From Pandoraea bronchicola (lineage in GTDB: Bacteria; Pseudomonadota; Gammaproteobacteria; Burkholderiales; Burkholderiaceae): a stretch of DNA of 64,000 nucleotides. The position numbers were made by a program, and so were the translations under genes. Shown piece after piece: positions 46,053 to 54,874 of this stretch. Position 1 is the first letter of the stretch. Each line of letters begins with the position of its first letter. A model generated the notes under the pieces. It was not told the DNA's origin, made no database searches, and saw nothing but the letters and a program-made list of their open reading frames with translations. The stretch lies in contig NZ_CABPST010000005.1 of the NCBI RefSeq assembly GCF_902459805.1, forward strand, positions 248,001 to 312,000, in the 5' to 3' direction.

Positions 46053-46970
46053 ATGGCGCGATCCAATCTCTCCGATATCACCGCGTTTCTTGCCGTTGCC
46101 CACGAGGGCAGCTTCACGAAAGCCGCCGCAAAACTTGGTGTTTCGCAGTCGGCCTTAAGCCAGACTATTCGGAATCTGGAGGCGCGGTTAGGGCTTAGGC
46201 TTTTGGCACGGACAACGCGCAACGTCTCACCGACGGAAGCCGGCGAGCGGCTGATCCAGGCGGTCGGGCCCCGGCTCGAAGAAGTCGAGGCCGAACTGGC
46301 CGCCCTGACGGCGATGCGAGACAAGCCGGCAGGAACGGTGCGCATCGCGGCTGGCGAGCACGCCGCAGAGCTGTTGCTGTGGCCCGCGATTGAGCGCCTG
46401 TTGCCCGACTACCCCGACATCAAGATCGAAATCGTCATCGATAACGGTCTCACGGACATCGTCGAACAACGGCTCGATGCGGGCGTCCGGCTCGGCGAAT
46501 CGGTTGCGAAGGACATGATCGCTGTGCGCATCGGACCCGACGTTCGCATGGCCGTCGTTGGCACAACTGACTATTTTGCGAAGCATCCGAAGCCGAAAAC
46601 GCCACAGGACCTGACGGCACACAACTGCATCAATATCCGGTTGCCAACGGCTGGGGGCCTCTATGCGTGGGAGTTTGAAAAGGAGGGACGCGAGTTGAGA
46701 GTCCGCGTCGAGGGGCAGCTTGTGTTCAACACGGCGACGATGGCCACGAAGGCAGCACTCGCCGGCGCCGGGCTTGCGTTCGTTCCTGAAGAGCGCGTGC
46801 TATCCCACATTCAGCGCGGGGAACTGACGAGGGTGCTGAGCGACTGGTGCCAGCCATTTTCAGGGTTCCATCTGTACTATCCGAGCCGCCGCCAGCCGAC
46901 TCCGGCGTTCGTCGTCTTGGCTAATGCCCTGCGTCAAGGAGCGCAGGCTTTACCAGTATCAAAGGACTGA
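46053..46970 (+). CDS. LysR family transcriptional regulator
   Basis: The 305-residue regulator has a winged helix ([20 protein letters not shown] ... [34 protein letters not shown]) and a CrgA-like effector domain. It is divergent from the cupin–aldo/keto reductase–alcohol dehydrogenase group and probably controls it. The ATG lacks a strong ribosome site, but the N-terminus matches the family. The 238 bases downstream hold no gene that I can support. Confidence 0.93.
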   Translation: MARSNLSDITAFLAVAHEGSFTKAAAKLGVSQSALSQTIRNLEARLGLRLLARTTRNVSPTEAGERLIQAVGPRLEEVEAELAALTAMRDKPAGTVRIAAGEHAAELLLWPAIERLLPDYPDIKIEIVIDNGLTDIVEQRLDAGVRLGESVAKDMIAVRIGPDVRMAVVGTTDYFAKHPKPKTPQDLTAHNCINIRLPTAGGLYAWEFEKEGRELRVRVEGQLVFNTATMATKAALAGAGLAFVPEERVLSHIQRGELTRVLSDWCQPFSGFHLYYPSRRQPTPAFVVLANALRQGAQALPVSKD

Positions 46971-47208
46971 ATCGATTCGTCTCGTTCCGCCTTTGGTGAC
47001 CGCTTTCAAAAGCCCAATTGCCCCACAGAGGGGTGATAGCGAATTCCGGTGAGCGGCGGCTCATGGCCGAACCCGGTCGGTGGCCGCTCCGACAAACCGC
47101 GACTGGCTCCACCCAACCCACAGCGGTCTGCCGTAGCGTTTAAAAGCTGCCGCGCAAATTCTTGACGCTTACCTGCCGCCGGATTCGAGCCAGCCGTAGC
47201 CTTCTTCG

Positions 47209-47583
47209 TCAGGCATTGACCGTCTCAGCATGTTGAAAGATTTTTGCGACAATCATCCAGCGCCCTTCGAACTTCAACAGATTGAGATTATCGATGAAGA
47301 TCTTCTCAAAGATGCGAACGCGAACCTGTGCAAACGCAATCTCCGGAGACAGCACGCCGATCTGCAGAATGTCATCCACGCGCGGCTGCAACACACTCTT
47401 CGGCGGCTTACGGGTGGCAATCTCCGCGCGATACTGAGCAAACGGACGCAGGCCGAATTCCCCATCTTTCATCGTGAAGAGCGAACTGGTCGGGTGAAAT
47501 ACCAAATCAAATTTTTCCAGATCACATTCATACATGACGTCGAAGTAAATTTGCAAAGCTTGCTGAATGTTGTCAATTTCCAT
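47209..47583 (-). CDS. Nuclear transport factor 2-like (SnoaL/lumazine-binding type) protein
   Basis: The 124-residue protein has the cone-like NTF2 fold pattern: an N-terminal helix (IDNIQQALQIYFDVMYECDLEKFDLVF), then FHPTSSLFTMKDGEF and repeated beta-strands ending LLKFEGRWMIVAKIFQH. Such proteins are ketosteroid-isomerase-like; many are non-enzymatic or of unknown activity. I choose the ATG giving MEIDNIQQ; residues before it are not family-like. It is divergent from the ArsR-type regulator that follows. Confidence 0.85.
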   Translation of the reverse strand: MEIDNIQQALQIYFDVMYECDLEKFDLVFHPTSSLFTMKDGEFGLRPFAQYRAEIATRKPPKSVLQPRVDDILQIGVLSPEIAFAQVRVRIFEKIFIDNLNLLKFEGRWMIVAKIFQHAETVNA

Positions 47584-47739
47584 GTCGCGTTGCCTCCCGC
47601 ATGAGTGAAATGGTGTTTCGCGTGCCGCCACGAGCCCAGCCCTGTGCCGGCTCGATCAAACGACAGGGCAAATTCGCATTGGACGGCAGTGCTAGTATCA
47701 ACGAATCAAACTCGACAACGTTTCATCGGACGGTGAAAT

Positions 47740-48435
47740 ATGGACGATACGCCGGATATCCCACGGGTTGCCAAACTCCTGGCTGACGCAGCGCGCACCA
47801 GGATCGTGTGGGCATTGATCGACGGATCGGCTCGCTCAGCGGGCGAATTGGCGTATCAAGCAGGCATCTCGGCACAATCGTCCAGCGCACATCTGATGAA
47901 GCTGGTCCGGGGCGGTCTGCTGGACGTTGAGGCGCAGGGGCGTCACCGCTATTTTCGGATCGCCAATGCCGAGGTTGCCTGCATGATCGAAAGCATGGCC
48001 GCCCTCGCTTCGGGAACAGAGCTAGGCTTGCCACGGAGCCTTCCGTCAACGCGTTCGTCGACCGAGGCATTCATGCATGCTCGAACCTGCTATGACCACT
48101 TGGCAGGGGAGATCGCCGTGAGCGTACTTGCCTCAATGATGAAGGCGCATTGGTTACGACAGAAGGGCACCGAACTGGTCGCAACCCAATTCGGGGAGCT
48201 CCAGTTGCATGCACTTGGCGTCGATCTGGATTCGGCGCGACGTGAACGTCGCGTGTTCGCACGCCCATGTGCCGATATTACGCAACGGCACCCTCACCTG
48301 GGCGGTGCGCTCGGGACGCATATGCTCAAGCTCTACATCGATCAAAAGTGGATCGTGCGCTCGCCCAAGTCTCGCCTTGTCACCGTCACGCCAAAGGGGA
48401 ACGAGATGTTTCGGAAGCTTCTGCGACTCGCATGA
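47740..48435 (+). CDS. ArsR family winged-helix regulator
   Basis: The 231-residue protein has an N-terminal ArsR-type winged helix (about residues 8–75: VAKLLADAARTRIVWALIDG, AGELAYQAGISAQSSSAHLMKLVRGGLL, RHRYFRIAN). No metal-binding ELCVCDL motif is present, so it is not a classic metal sensor. The C-terminal 140 residues are an uncharacterised effector-like domain, and this long form is common in beta-proteobacteria. It is divergent from the NTF2-like gene, its likely target. Confidence 0.88.
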   Translation: MDDTPDIPRVAKLLADAARTRIVWALIDGSARSAGELAYQAGISAQSSSAHLMKLVRGGLLDVEAQGRHRYFRIANAEVACMIESMAALASGTELGLPRSLPSTRSSTEAFMHARTCYDHLAGEIAVSVLASMMKAHWLRQKGTELVATQFGELQLHALGVDLDSARRERRVFARPCADITQRHPHLGGALGTHMLKLYIDQKWIVRSPKSRLVTVTPKGNEMFRKLLRLA

Positions 48436-48562
48436 TCGTTATGTAGCGGCTTCGTTGAGCCGGCGCGAACTTTGTCGCCTGGAATCCCATGACAGCACCA
48501 ATCAGACGAAATACGGCACGCGCCTGTCGCTGTGCTTAGCTTGATGTGGCTCGAAGCCTAAG

Positions 48563-48647
48563 TGGTACCGGGGACCGGACTTGAACCGGCAAGCCCGAAG
48601 GCGGCGGATTTTAAGTCCGCTATGTTTACCAATTTCATCACCCCGGC
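48563..48647 (-). tRNA. tRNA-Leu (anticodon UAA)
   Basis: Read on the minus strand the 85 bases form a class II tRNA. The acceptor stem GCCGGGG pairs with CCCCGGT, the discriminator is A and the CCA is encoded. The anticodon loop CTTAAAA sits on the stem GCGGA/TCCGC and gives UAA. The long variable arm GCCTTCGGGC and the T-arm GGTTCAAGTCC are present. It is the only RNA gene seen in the window and marks the right end of the accessory region. Confidence 0.96.
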
Positions 48648-48739
48648 AAGGGCACGCATTCTAACATCCCCCACCGAGATACGTCAGTTGGGTATGATGA
48701 GAGTATGCACGCTATGCGCGCCCCAACGGAGATCGATCC

Positions 48740-48937
48740 ATGCTGGAGAATCTCGACCGCATTGCCCTGTCGCTTGACGCCATCGAAGCCGCTGCCCGTG
48801 ACGTCGCGCTGCAATCCCCCCAGAACGCGCAAGCCCTCTACACCGCGCTCATGGAAATCCGCAACGCCATCGCGCTCGTCGCTCAGGAAGTGGTTCGTCT
48901 CGAACACGAATTCCACGGCCCCGCCAGCAACAGCTAA
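48740..48937 (+). CDS. Small conserved hypothetical protein, helical
   Basis: This 65-residue protein reads MLENLDRIALSLDAIEAAAR at the start and continues as amphipathic helix with regularly spaced Ala, Leu and Glu, ending EFHGPASNS. It has no signal peptide or membrane segment. Codon usage fits the region, and GGAGAT lies eight bases before the ATG or nearby. It lies just upstream of the chromate transporter genes with a two-base gap, so it is probably co-transcribed. Function unknown. Confidence 0.65.
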   Translation: MLENLDRIALSLDAIEAAARDVALQSPQNAQALYTALMEIRNAIALVAQEVVRLEHEFHGPASNS

Positions 48938-48939
48938 TC

Positions 48940-49503
48940 GTGGCGCCCCCTGTGCCCCGCCCCACCTGCTGGGAACTGGCCGTGGCCTTCGGGACCGTCG
49001 GCGCGACGGGCTTCGGCGGCGTGTTGCCGTGGGCGCGTCGCATGGTTGTGGATCAACGCCGCTGGCTGACGGACCAGGAATTCGTCGAACTGCTGCCGCT
49101 CGCACAACTGCTGCCCGGGCCGAACGTCGCCAACATCGCCACCCTGTTGGGACGCCGGTTTCGCGGACCGCGCGGTGCATTCGCCGCCGTTGCCGGTCTT
49201 TACTTCTGCCCGACCATCGTCATCATCCTGATCGGCTTCGCCTATGCGAAATGGGGGCAAACGCCTCTCGTCCAGCACCTGCTCTCCGGCCTCATGCCCG
49301 CCGCCACCGGGCTGGTGATCGCCACGGCACTGCGCCTGCTCGCCGGACTGCAACGACACTGGAGCACGCTGACCTTCGCCGCCGCCACCTTCATCGGCAG
49401 CTTCGTATTCGGCCTGCCTTTGCAACTCGTGCTGGGCGTGCTTGGTCCCTGCGCGATTCTCTGCGCCTATCGATTGGCGCGTCTGCGGCAACCCGCCCCA
49501 TGA
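48940..49503 (+). CDS. Chromate transporter, first half-size subunit
   Basis: The 187-residue membrane protein is a short-chain CHR family member with FGTVGATGFGGVLPWARRMVV and LLPGPNVANIATLLGRRFRG, blocks typical of one half of ChrA, and about six membrane segments. It starts at GTG two bases after the small helical protein, and its stop overlaps the start of the second half. Short-chain pairs form a heteromeric chromate or sulphate efflux system. Whether chromate is the real substrate is inferred from the family. Confidence 0.9.
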   Translation: MAPPVPRPTCWELAVAFGTVGATGFGGVLPWARRMVVDQRRWLTDQEFVELLPLAQLLPGPNVANIATLLGRRFRGPRGAFAAVAGLYFCPTIVIILIGFAYAKWGQTPLVQHLLSGLMPAATGLVIATALRLLAGLQRHWSTLTFAAATFIGSFVFGLPLQLVLGVLGPCAILCAYRLARLRQPAP

Positions 49504-50024
49504 ACACGCTCGTCGATCTCTTCCTGCACGGCTCGCTCTGGTCGCTGCTGGCTGTCGGCGGCACCAATGTCACCCTTGCGGATATATACCGCTACGCTGT
49601 CGAGACCCGCCACTGGATCACCGACGCCCAGTTCGTGACCTTCTTTTCGCTCGCTCAGGCCGCGCCCGGCCCCAACGGCATGGCCGTCACGCTGATCGGC
49701 CTGCAAGCCGCCGGATTGCCTGGCGCGCTGACCGCCACCCTCGCCAAATGTGCGCCGAGTTCGTTGCTCGCCTATCTCGTCGGCGGATGGGTCGACCGGC
49801 ACGAACGCTCCCCTTGGGTGCGCGCCGTCCGGGCAGGCCTCGCACCGATCACCGTCGGTCTGCTCGCGGCCAGCAGTGCCGTGGTCGCGCGTGAAGTCGA
49901 CGTCAATGTCGCGCGCGGGCTGGTAACGCTCGCAGCCGTCGTCATCACCTTGCGCACACGCTGGAATCCGCTGTGGCTCATCGCCACTGGCAGCCTGCTC
50001 GGCCTTACGGGCTGGCTGATGTGA
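49500..50024 (+). CDS. Chromate transporter, second half-size subunit
   Basis: The 174-residue membrane protein is the complementary half: SLLAVGGTNVTLADIYRYAV, FFSLAQAAPGPNGMAVTLIG and about five to six membrane segments. It overlaps the first subunit by ATGA. In the first half the conserved block reads GGV and PGPNVAN, here GGT and PGPNGMA, showing divergence of the duplicated domains. Together they equal one full-length ChrA. The 108 bases to egtB hold no terminator I could see. Confidence 0.9.
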   Translation: MNTLVDLFLHGSLWSLLAVGGTNVTLADIYRYAVETRHWITDAQFVTFFSLAQAAPGPNGMAVTLIGLQAAGLPGALTATLAKCAPSSLLAYLVGGWVDRHERSPWVRAVRAGLAPITVGLLAASSAVVAREVDVNVARGLVTLAAVVITLRTRWNPLWLIATGSLLGLTGWLM

Positions 50025-50132
50025 GCGTTTGACCCCTAACCCCGGCCGCCCGCCCACGGTTACGAACCGTCACAGACGGGGGCGGCCAACCGGTCTACAA
50101 TAGTCGGCACGTTTCACAACACGGTGTGTCCC

Positions 50133-51449
50133 ATGACCCTCCCCTGTTGTACGTCGCAAGCCGAGGCGCCCTCCGGCACCTCCCAGAACACCATCCGCTC
50201 GCGCACTGCACGCGACGGCCTGCCGGTGCACGCACCGACGGCGCCCCAACCGCTGCATGCCCGCTACGATGCCGTGCGCGCCGCGTCGGTCGCCTTCGCA
50301 CAAGGCCTCTCCGACGCCGATGCCACCGTGCAGTCGATGCCCGACGCGAGTCCCATCAAGTGGCATCTCGCTCACACCACCTGGTTCTTCGAGACGTTTC
50401 TGCTCGGCGAGTCGAACGTCCCGTCAGGCAGACGCTACGGCCCCTACGATCCGCGCTTCGCCTATCTCTTCAATTCGTACTACGAAGCCGCCGGTCCGCG
50501 CCATCCCCGCCCGCAGCGCGGCTTGCTCACGCGTCCCACGCTCGACGAGGTGCTGCGCTATCGCCAACACGTCGACGCCGCCATGCACGAGCGGCTACTG
50601 CACGCCGATCCGACGCCCGGCGTGCGCGCACTCATCACCCTGGGTCTGAATCACGAAGAACAGCATCAGGAATTGATGCACACCGACCTGCTGCATCTCT
50701 TCGCGCAAAATCCCCTGCGCCCAGCGCACCGTCATCCGTCGCCTGCCAACGAGATCGCCGTTGCGCTGCACTGGATTGCGCATGACGCCGGGCAGCATCG
50801 CATCGGGCACCCGGGCGACGCCGGCGGCCATTTCGCTTTCGATTGCGAAACCCCTGCACACGATGTGCTGCTGCGCCCCTTTGCGATCGCTTCGCGGGTC
50901 GTCACGAACGGCGAGTGGCGCGCGTTCATCGAAGACGGCGGCTATCGCATGGCGGGGCTCTGGCTGTCCGACGGCTGGGCAACGGTGCAACGCGAAGGTT
51001 GGGGACATCCGCTGTACTGGGAATTGCATGACGGCGAATGGCAGTCGATGACGCTCGCCGGCATGCAGCCTGTCGACGACAACGCCCCCGTGCGGCACGT
51101 CAGCTACTTCGAAGCCGACGCCTTTGCTCGCTGGGCAGGCAAGCGTCTGCCGACAGAACAAGAATGGGAGGTGGCAGCCTGCGCCGCCTCACCAACGCAG
51201 CCAGCGATGGCGCAATGTTATGGCCCGGTCTGGCAGTGGACGGCAAGTCCGTACGTCGCCTACCCGGGATTCCGGACGGCAGCGGGGGCCGTCGGCGAAT
51301 ACAACGGCAAGTTCATGTGCGGACAGTTCGTGCTGCGCGGCGGATCGCTCGCCACGCCGCCGGGACACTCGCGCGCCACGTATCGCAACTTCTTCTACCC
51401 GCATCAGCGCTGGCAATTCTGCGGCCTGAGGCTCGCGGAGGACCGCTGA
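50133..51449 (+). CDS. egtB: Ergothioneine biosynthesis iron enzyme EgtB
   Basis: EgtB is a non-haem iron sulphoxide synthase that joins a thiol to trimethylhistidine. The 438-residue protein has an N-terminal DinB-like domain with the iron-binding histidines in WHLAHTTWFFETF and HEEQHQELMHTD, and a C-terminal formylglycine-generating-enzyme-type domain (HVSYFEADAFARWAGKRLPTEQEWE, then LRGGSLATPPGHSRATYRNFFYP). An in-frame GTG three codons upstream is possible. Its stop overlaps the egtD start, so both are made together. No egtA is adjacent, as usual outside actinobacteria, where cysteine may be the sulphur donor. Confidence 0.94.
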   Translation: MTLPCCTSQAEAPSGTSQNTIRSRTARDGLPVHAPTAPQPLHARYDAVRAASVAFAQGLSDADATVQSMPDASPIKWHLAHTTWFFETFLLGESNVPSGRRYGPYDPRFAYLFNSYYEAAGPRHPRPQRGLLTRPTLDEVLRYRQHVDAAMHERLLHADPTPGVRALITLGLNHEEQHQELMHTDLLHLFAQNPLRPAHRHPSPANEIAVALHWIAHDAGQHRIGHPGDAGGHFAFDCETPAHDVLLRPFAIASRVVTNGEWRAFIEDGGYRMAGLWLSDGWATVQREGWGHPLYWELHDGEWQSMTLAGMQPVDDNAPVRHVSYFEADAFARWAGKRLPTEQEWEVAACAASPTQPAMAQCYGPVWQWTASPYVAYPGFRTAAGAVGEYNGKFMCGQFVLRGGSLATPPGHSRATYRNFFYPHQRWQFCGLRLAEDR

Positions 51450-52441
51450 TGTCCCAAGCCACCCAAGCCAACGAAGCCACGGCGTTCGTTTGTCCGTCTC
51501 TGCCGGAAAACGCTTTCGCCACCGATGTACTCGCCGGTCTCGGCCACACCCCAAAGTCGCTGCCCAGTATTTGGCTCTACGATCAGCGCGGCAGCGAACT
51601 GTTCGAAGAGATTACCGGTCTCGACGAGTATTACCAGACGCGCACCGAAACGGTGCTGCTCGGCGAATGCGCCGCAGCGATTGCCGATGTCGTTGGACCT
51701 GACGCCGTCGTCGTGGAATTCGGCAGCGGCTCGAGCCGCAAGACCCCCCTGCTGCTCGACGCCCTCGTCACCCCGCGTGCCTACGTCCCCGTCGACATTG
51801 CCGGTGACTTCCTCGACGACGCGGTCGCCACCCTCTCCCGGCGATGCCCCGGCCTGCCGATGTTGCCGGTGCGCGCCGACTTCACCCGCCCGTTCCGCCT
51901 GCCGCCGCAATTACAAACCACGCAGGGGCCGCGGCTTGGCTTCTTCCCCGGCTCGACCATTGGCAATTTCGCGCCCGGGCAAGCCGCCGCGTTTCTCGCG
52001 CACGTCGGCAAGATGCTCGGCCCGCGTCGCCGGATGGTCGTCGGGGTGGATGCGTGCAAAGACCCGGCCGTGCTGTTGCCCGCCTATGACGACGCGCGCG
52101 GCGTGACCGCCCAGTTCGATCTGAATGTACTCGTACGCATCAACCGTGAACTCGACGGCGATCTGCCGCTCGACGCCTTCCGTCACGAAGCCCGCTTCAA
52201 CGCGGGGGCGAGCCGTATCGAAATGCATCTGGTCGCACAACGCCCCTTTCAGGCAACCGTGCTGGGCCAGCGCTTCACATTCCTGACCGGTGAATCGATC
52301 CACACCGAGAACTCCTACAAATACGGTCAGACGGAATTCCGCGCCCTGGCCAGTTCTGCCGGGTGGGATATCGAGCGCGTCTGGCTCGACGCTCGCTCGC
52401 GTTTCGCCGTCTATCTGCTGCGCCCCGCCGCTGGCGGCTGA
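51449..52441 (+). CDS. egtD: L-histidine N-alpha-methyltransferase EgtD
   Basis: EgtD makes trimethylhistidine (hercynine) from histidine and S-adenosylmethionine, supplying EgtB. The 330 residues contain the family blocks SIWLYDQRGSELFEEITGLDEYYQTRTE (quoted core: LFEEITGLDEYY), VVEFGSGSSRKT for AdoMet binding, LGFFPGSTIGNF, and FDLNVLVRINRELDG with ENSYKY. The ATG overlaps the egtB stop. A long inverted repeat follows 28 bases downstream. Confidence 0.95.
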   Translation: MSQATQANEATAFVCPSLPENAFATDVLAGLGHTPKSLPSIWLYDQRGSELFEEITGLDEYYQTRTETVLLGECAAAIADVVGPDAVVVEFGSGSSRKTPLLLDALVTPRAYVPVDIAGDFLDDAVATLSRRCPGLPMLPVRADFTRPFRLPPQLQTTQGPRLGFFPGSTIGNFAPGQAAAFLAHVGKMLGPRRRMVVGVDACKDPAVLLPAYDDARGVTAQFDLNVLVRINRELDGDLPLDAFRHEARFNAGASRIEMHLVAQRPFQATVLGQRFTFLTGESIHTENSYKYGQTEFRALASSAGWDIERVWLDARSRFAVYLLRPAAGG

Positions 52442-52469
52442 CCCGCCCATGCCCCGGCCGCATCGCCCG

Positions 52470-52511
52470 GCACGTGGATGACATTGGCAATACCCAAGGT
52501 CATCCACGTGC
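52470..52511. repeat. Long inverted repeat after egtD, 13-base perfect arms
   Basis: GCACGTGGATGAC (52470–52482) and GTCATCCACGTGC (52499–52511) are exact reverse complements, with a 16-base loop that can extend the stem by TTGG/CCAA. No T-run follows on either strand, so a classical rho-independent terminator is unlikely. It may be a processing or stabilising hairpin for the egtBD mRNA, or a protein-binding dyad. Confidence 0.85.
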
Positions 52512-53001
52512 AGCAGCGCCCCGGTAGGCCCCATTCCGCCCCATTCCTATCCGGCGCCTCCGGGCCGTCCTTCCCGCATGACGATCTGAACTTTTGGCCG
52601 ATACCGCTAAAGTTCTGGCGGCGTCGTGCCGTTGATGCATGCAGACGCCTGCTGTGCACCCTGCGAAATGTGAATTCTGTCGGGACTGCCAGCGGCACGG
52701 TGATTCATTGGCGACGGATACGCTAGAATCGCCGCCATATTCGCCGGAGGATCAAGCACGCCGGGACGCCGGCAAGTGTTCCCTCCTGGCCATCTTCACA
52801 GCGCGCGGCCACGACCGCAGCGCACCGTTGACACGACGTATCGCTGCACATGACTTCACGCGCAATGGGGATGCACGTGGCACGAGCTTCGGCGGTAACG
52901 CCTGCTGCTCGCTGCACTCACACAGACGCTCGACTGGCGGGCGTGCGCTCGCGCGCGCCGTGGCTTCGCGCCATCGCCGCCACGTCAGGGAGCCTGCCAC
53001 G
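52512..53001. other. Intergenic region upstream of the DUF-type gene, no supported gene
   Basis: These 490 bases separate egtD from the next supported gene. The downstream frame is open from 52639, but those residues are not protein-like in composition and no ribosome site supports a start before 53002. A TTGACA sits near 52827 with no good −10 partner. I see no RNA gene or terminator. Confidence 0.5.
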
Positions 53002-53829
53002 ATGAGCCGCATTTCGCTGACCCTCTCCGACACCGCGCTGGCCGATCTGCAAAAGGACTTCGACGCCTTCGTGCGCATCTCCGCCGCCGTCGACCGTCAC
53101 TTCACACCCCCGCCTTTCGACGACTTCCTGCGCGCCCGTCTGCTCGACAGCACCGTGCCGCTCACCGAGGCCGCCGTCGCGCAATTGCTCGCGGGTGGTC
53201 ACTATGCATGGGCCAAGCGTACGTTCGACAAGCAGTTCCCGGACGTCGTCTCGATCATCCTGAATCAGGCGCGTCAGCATGGGTTCTATTTCGTGTCCCG
53301 CCCCGAATGGACGCGCGAAGACATGTCGCGTCAGGCAAGCCGCTGGGCCGAAGGCATTGTGCGCGAAGCGAAGGGCGAGGAACGTATCGTGGAGTCGCTC
53401 GCCGGGCAGATCGTGAGTTCGGCACAAGACCTGCGCACACTCGAAGCGACGTTGCAGACACCGGCATGGCGCACCGCATCGGTACTGCGCGAGCGCGTGT
53501 TCGAAGCCAAGCGCAGCGTGGAGACAGCTCGGTCGCTGCAAGCGCGCGAAAAACTCGGCGAGTTGCGGGCACTCCTCGATCTGGCCGTGATCTACGGTTC
53601 AGTCGGTGCTCAGGAGGCCGAACAGATTCTGGACTATCTGCGCGTGCTACGTCCCGAGTTGTTCAATGACGACCCGAGCGTCTTCGAGCGCTTTGCCGCG
53701 TGGCTGCGACGTCTGCTGACGCCGGCCATGCCGCGTCCGGCAGCCGTGCAGGAAGCGTTGCCGCCCAGCGCGAGCGTAGATGCGTCGCATCCGAACGCCG
53801 ACACACTGCAATCTCCCCTCACGCGCTGA
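53002..53829 (+). CDS. Conserved hypothetical protein, soluble, helical
   Basis: The 275-residue protein starts MSRISLTLSDTALADLQKDF after AGGGAG and is largely helical. A central segment with many charged residues (about 140–215) could form coiled coil. There is no signal peptide or transmembrane segment. The last 40 residues are Pro/Ser/Ala-rich and probably disordered. I do not recognise the family. It is convergent with an EamA-family exporter gene and has no functional partner nearby. Confidence 0.75.
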   Translation: MSRISLTLSDTALADLQKDFDAFVRISAAVDRHFTPPPFDDFLRARLLDSTVPLTEAAVAQLLAGGHYAWAKRTFDKQFPDVVSIILNQARQHGFYFVSRPEWTREDMSRQASRWAEGIVREAKGEERIVESLAGQIVSSAQDLRTLEATLQTPAWRTASVLRERVFEAKRSVETARSLQAREKLGELRALLDLAVIYGSVGAQEAEQILDYLRVLRPELFNDDPSVFERFAAWLRRLLTPAMPRPAAVQEALPPSASVDASHPNADTLQSPLTR

Positions 53830-53879
53830 CGGCCGGACGGCGCGGATGCGCTCGCCCCGAGCGCCGTCCGACGCAACAC

Positions 53880-54773
53880 TTACCGGTTGAAGATCAGCGC
53901 GACGCCCGCGCTTGCGATCAGCGCGCCCCACCAGGCACCCGCCGCCGGACGCTGCCGCGTGCGCAACCACAGCAATGGCAACACCATGACCGGCGTGGTC
54001 GCCGAAAGCGTCGCGATGACGCCCGTGTTACCGTGCCCCATGCCGTAAAGCAGCAGCGTCATGCCCACCGCCACGCCGACAAAGCCAGAGGCGGCCGTCA
54101 GCGCCAGCGTGCCCGGCGTGAAGGCCGAGAAGATAGCGCGTCCGCGCCGCGCGGCGACCATCGTAAGCCCCAACGCCGACACCCCCACGCGCACCGCCGA
54201 CGCCCCCACCGGATCGACACCTGCAGCCATGACCGGCTTGGCAATAAGCGTGCCGATGGAATGGCACAGTGCCGCCGTCAGGCCGATCGCAACGCCCACG
54301 CGCACGTCGCCACGCACTGACTCCCAGTGGTGCGCATCCTCTCGACGCCCGCCGAACGCGATGGCCAGCGCCACCCCCGCCGTCACCAGCGCAACGCCAG
54401 CCATGGCGCGCCAGCCGAGCGCCTCGCCGAGCCAGAAATAGCCGAGCACGGCGGTCATCGGGGCATTCGTCGCGAAGATGATGGAGTTACGCCGCGGCCC
54501 GAGACGGCCGAGCGACGTGTAGAGAATCGTGTCGCCCACGAGAATGCCGATCAACCCCGACGCCGTGAGCCGCAGCCACTGCTCCAGCGTCAGCGACGGC
54601 CAGCCGCGCAACACCGCCAGCGCGATGAGCAGCATCGCGAAGACCAGCAGCATGCGCGCGTAGTTGAAAGGGAAGGAACCGGCCTGTCGCACAGGCGTGA
54701 TGGCGATCATGCCGCTGCAGGCCCAGCAAAGCGCGGCGCCGAGTGCGGCGAGGTAAGCGAGTTGGGTTGTCAT
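53880..54773 (-). CDS. EamA/DMT family transporter
   Basis: The 297-residue protein has ten predicted membrane helices in two EamA repeats, the first ending near residue 140 (TNAPMTAVLGYFWLGEALGW) and the second near the C-terminus (SATTPVMVLPLLWLRTRQRP). DMT family members export small metabolites or take up nucleotide-sugar-like compounds; the substrate here is unknown. The ATG giving MTTQLAYLAALGAALCW was chosen since residues before it are basic shadow sequence. Confidence 0.92.
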   Translation of the reverse strand: MTTQLAYLAALGAALCWACSGMIAITPVRQAGSFPFNYARMLLVFAMLLIALAVLRGWPSLTLEQWLRLTASGLIGILVGDTILYTSLGRLGPRRNSIIFATNAPMTAVLGYFWLGEALGWRAMAGVALVTAGVALAIAFGGRREDAHHWESVRGDVRVGVAIGLTAALCHSIGTLIAKPVMAAGVDPVGASAVRVGVSALGLTMVAARRGRAIFSAFTPGTLALTAASGFVGVAVGMTLLLYGMGHGNTGVIATLSATTPVMVLPLLWLRTRQRPAAGAWWGALIASAGVALIFNR

Positions 54774-54874
54774 GGTCAGGGGGCGGACGGCGCGGGGTCG
54801 CAACCGCCCCCGCCGTTGGGACGCCATTATACGAGTCGCATGCCCCGTTCGGGGGCATGACTCGCGCCCTGACC

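Noticed and set aside
48563-48647. Prophage or integrative element attachment site at tRNA-Leu
   Set aside because: No integrase gene and no second copy of the tRNA 3' end were seen in the window.
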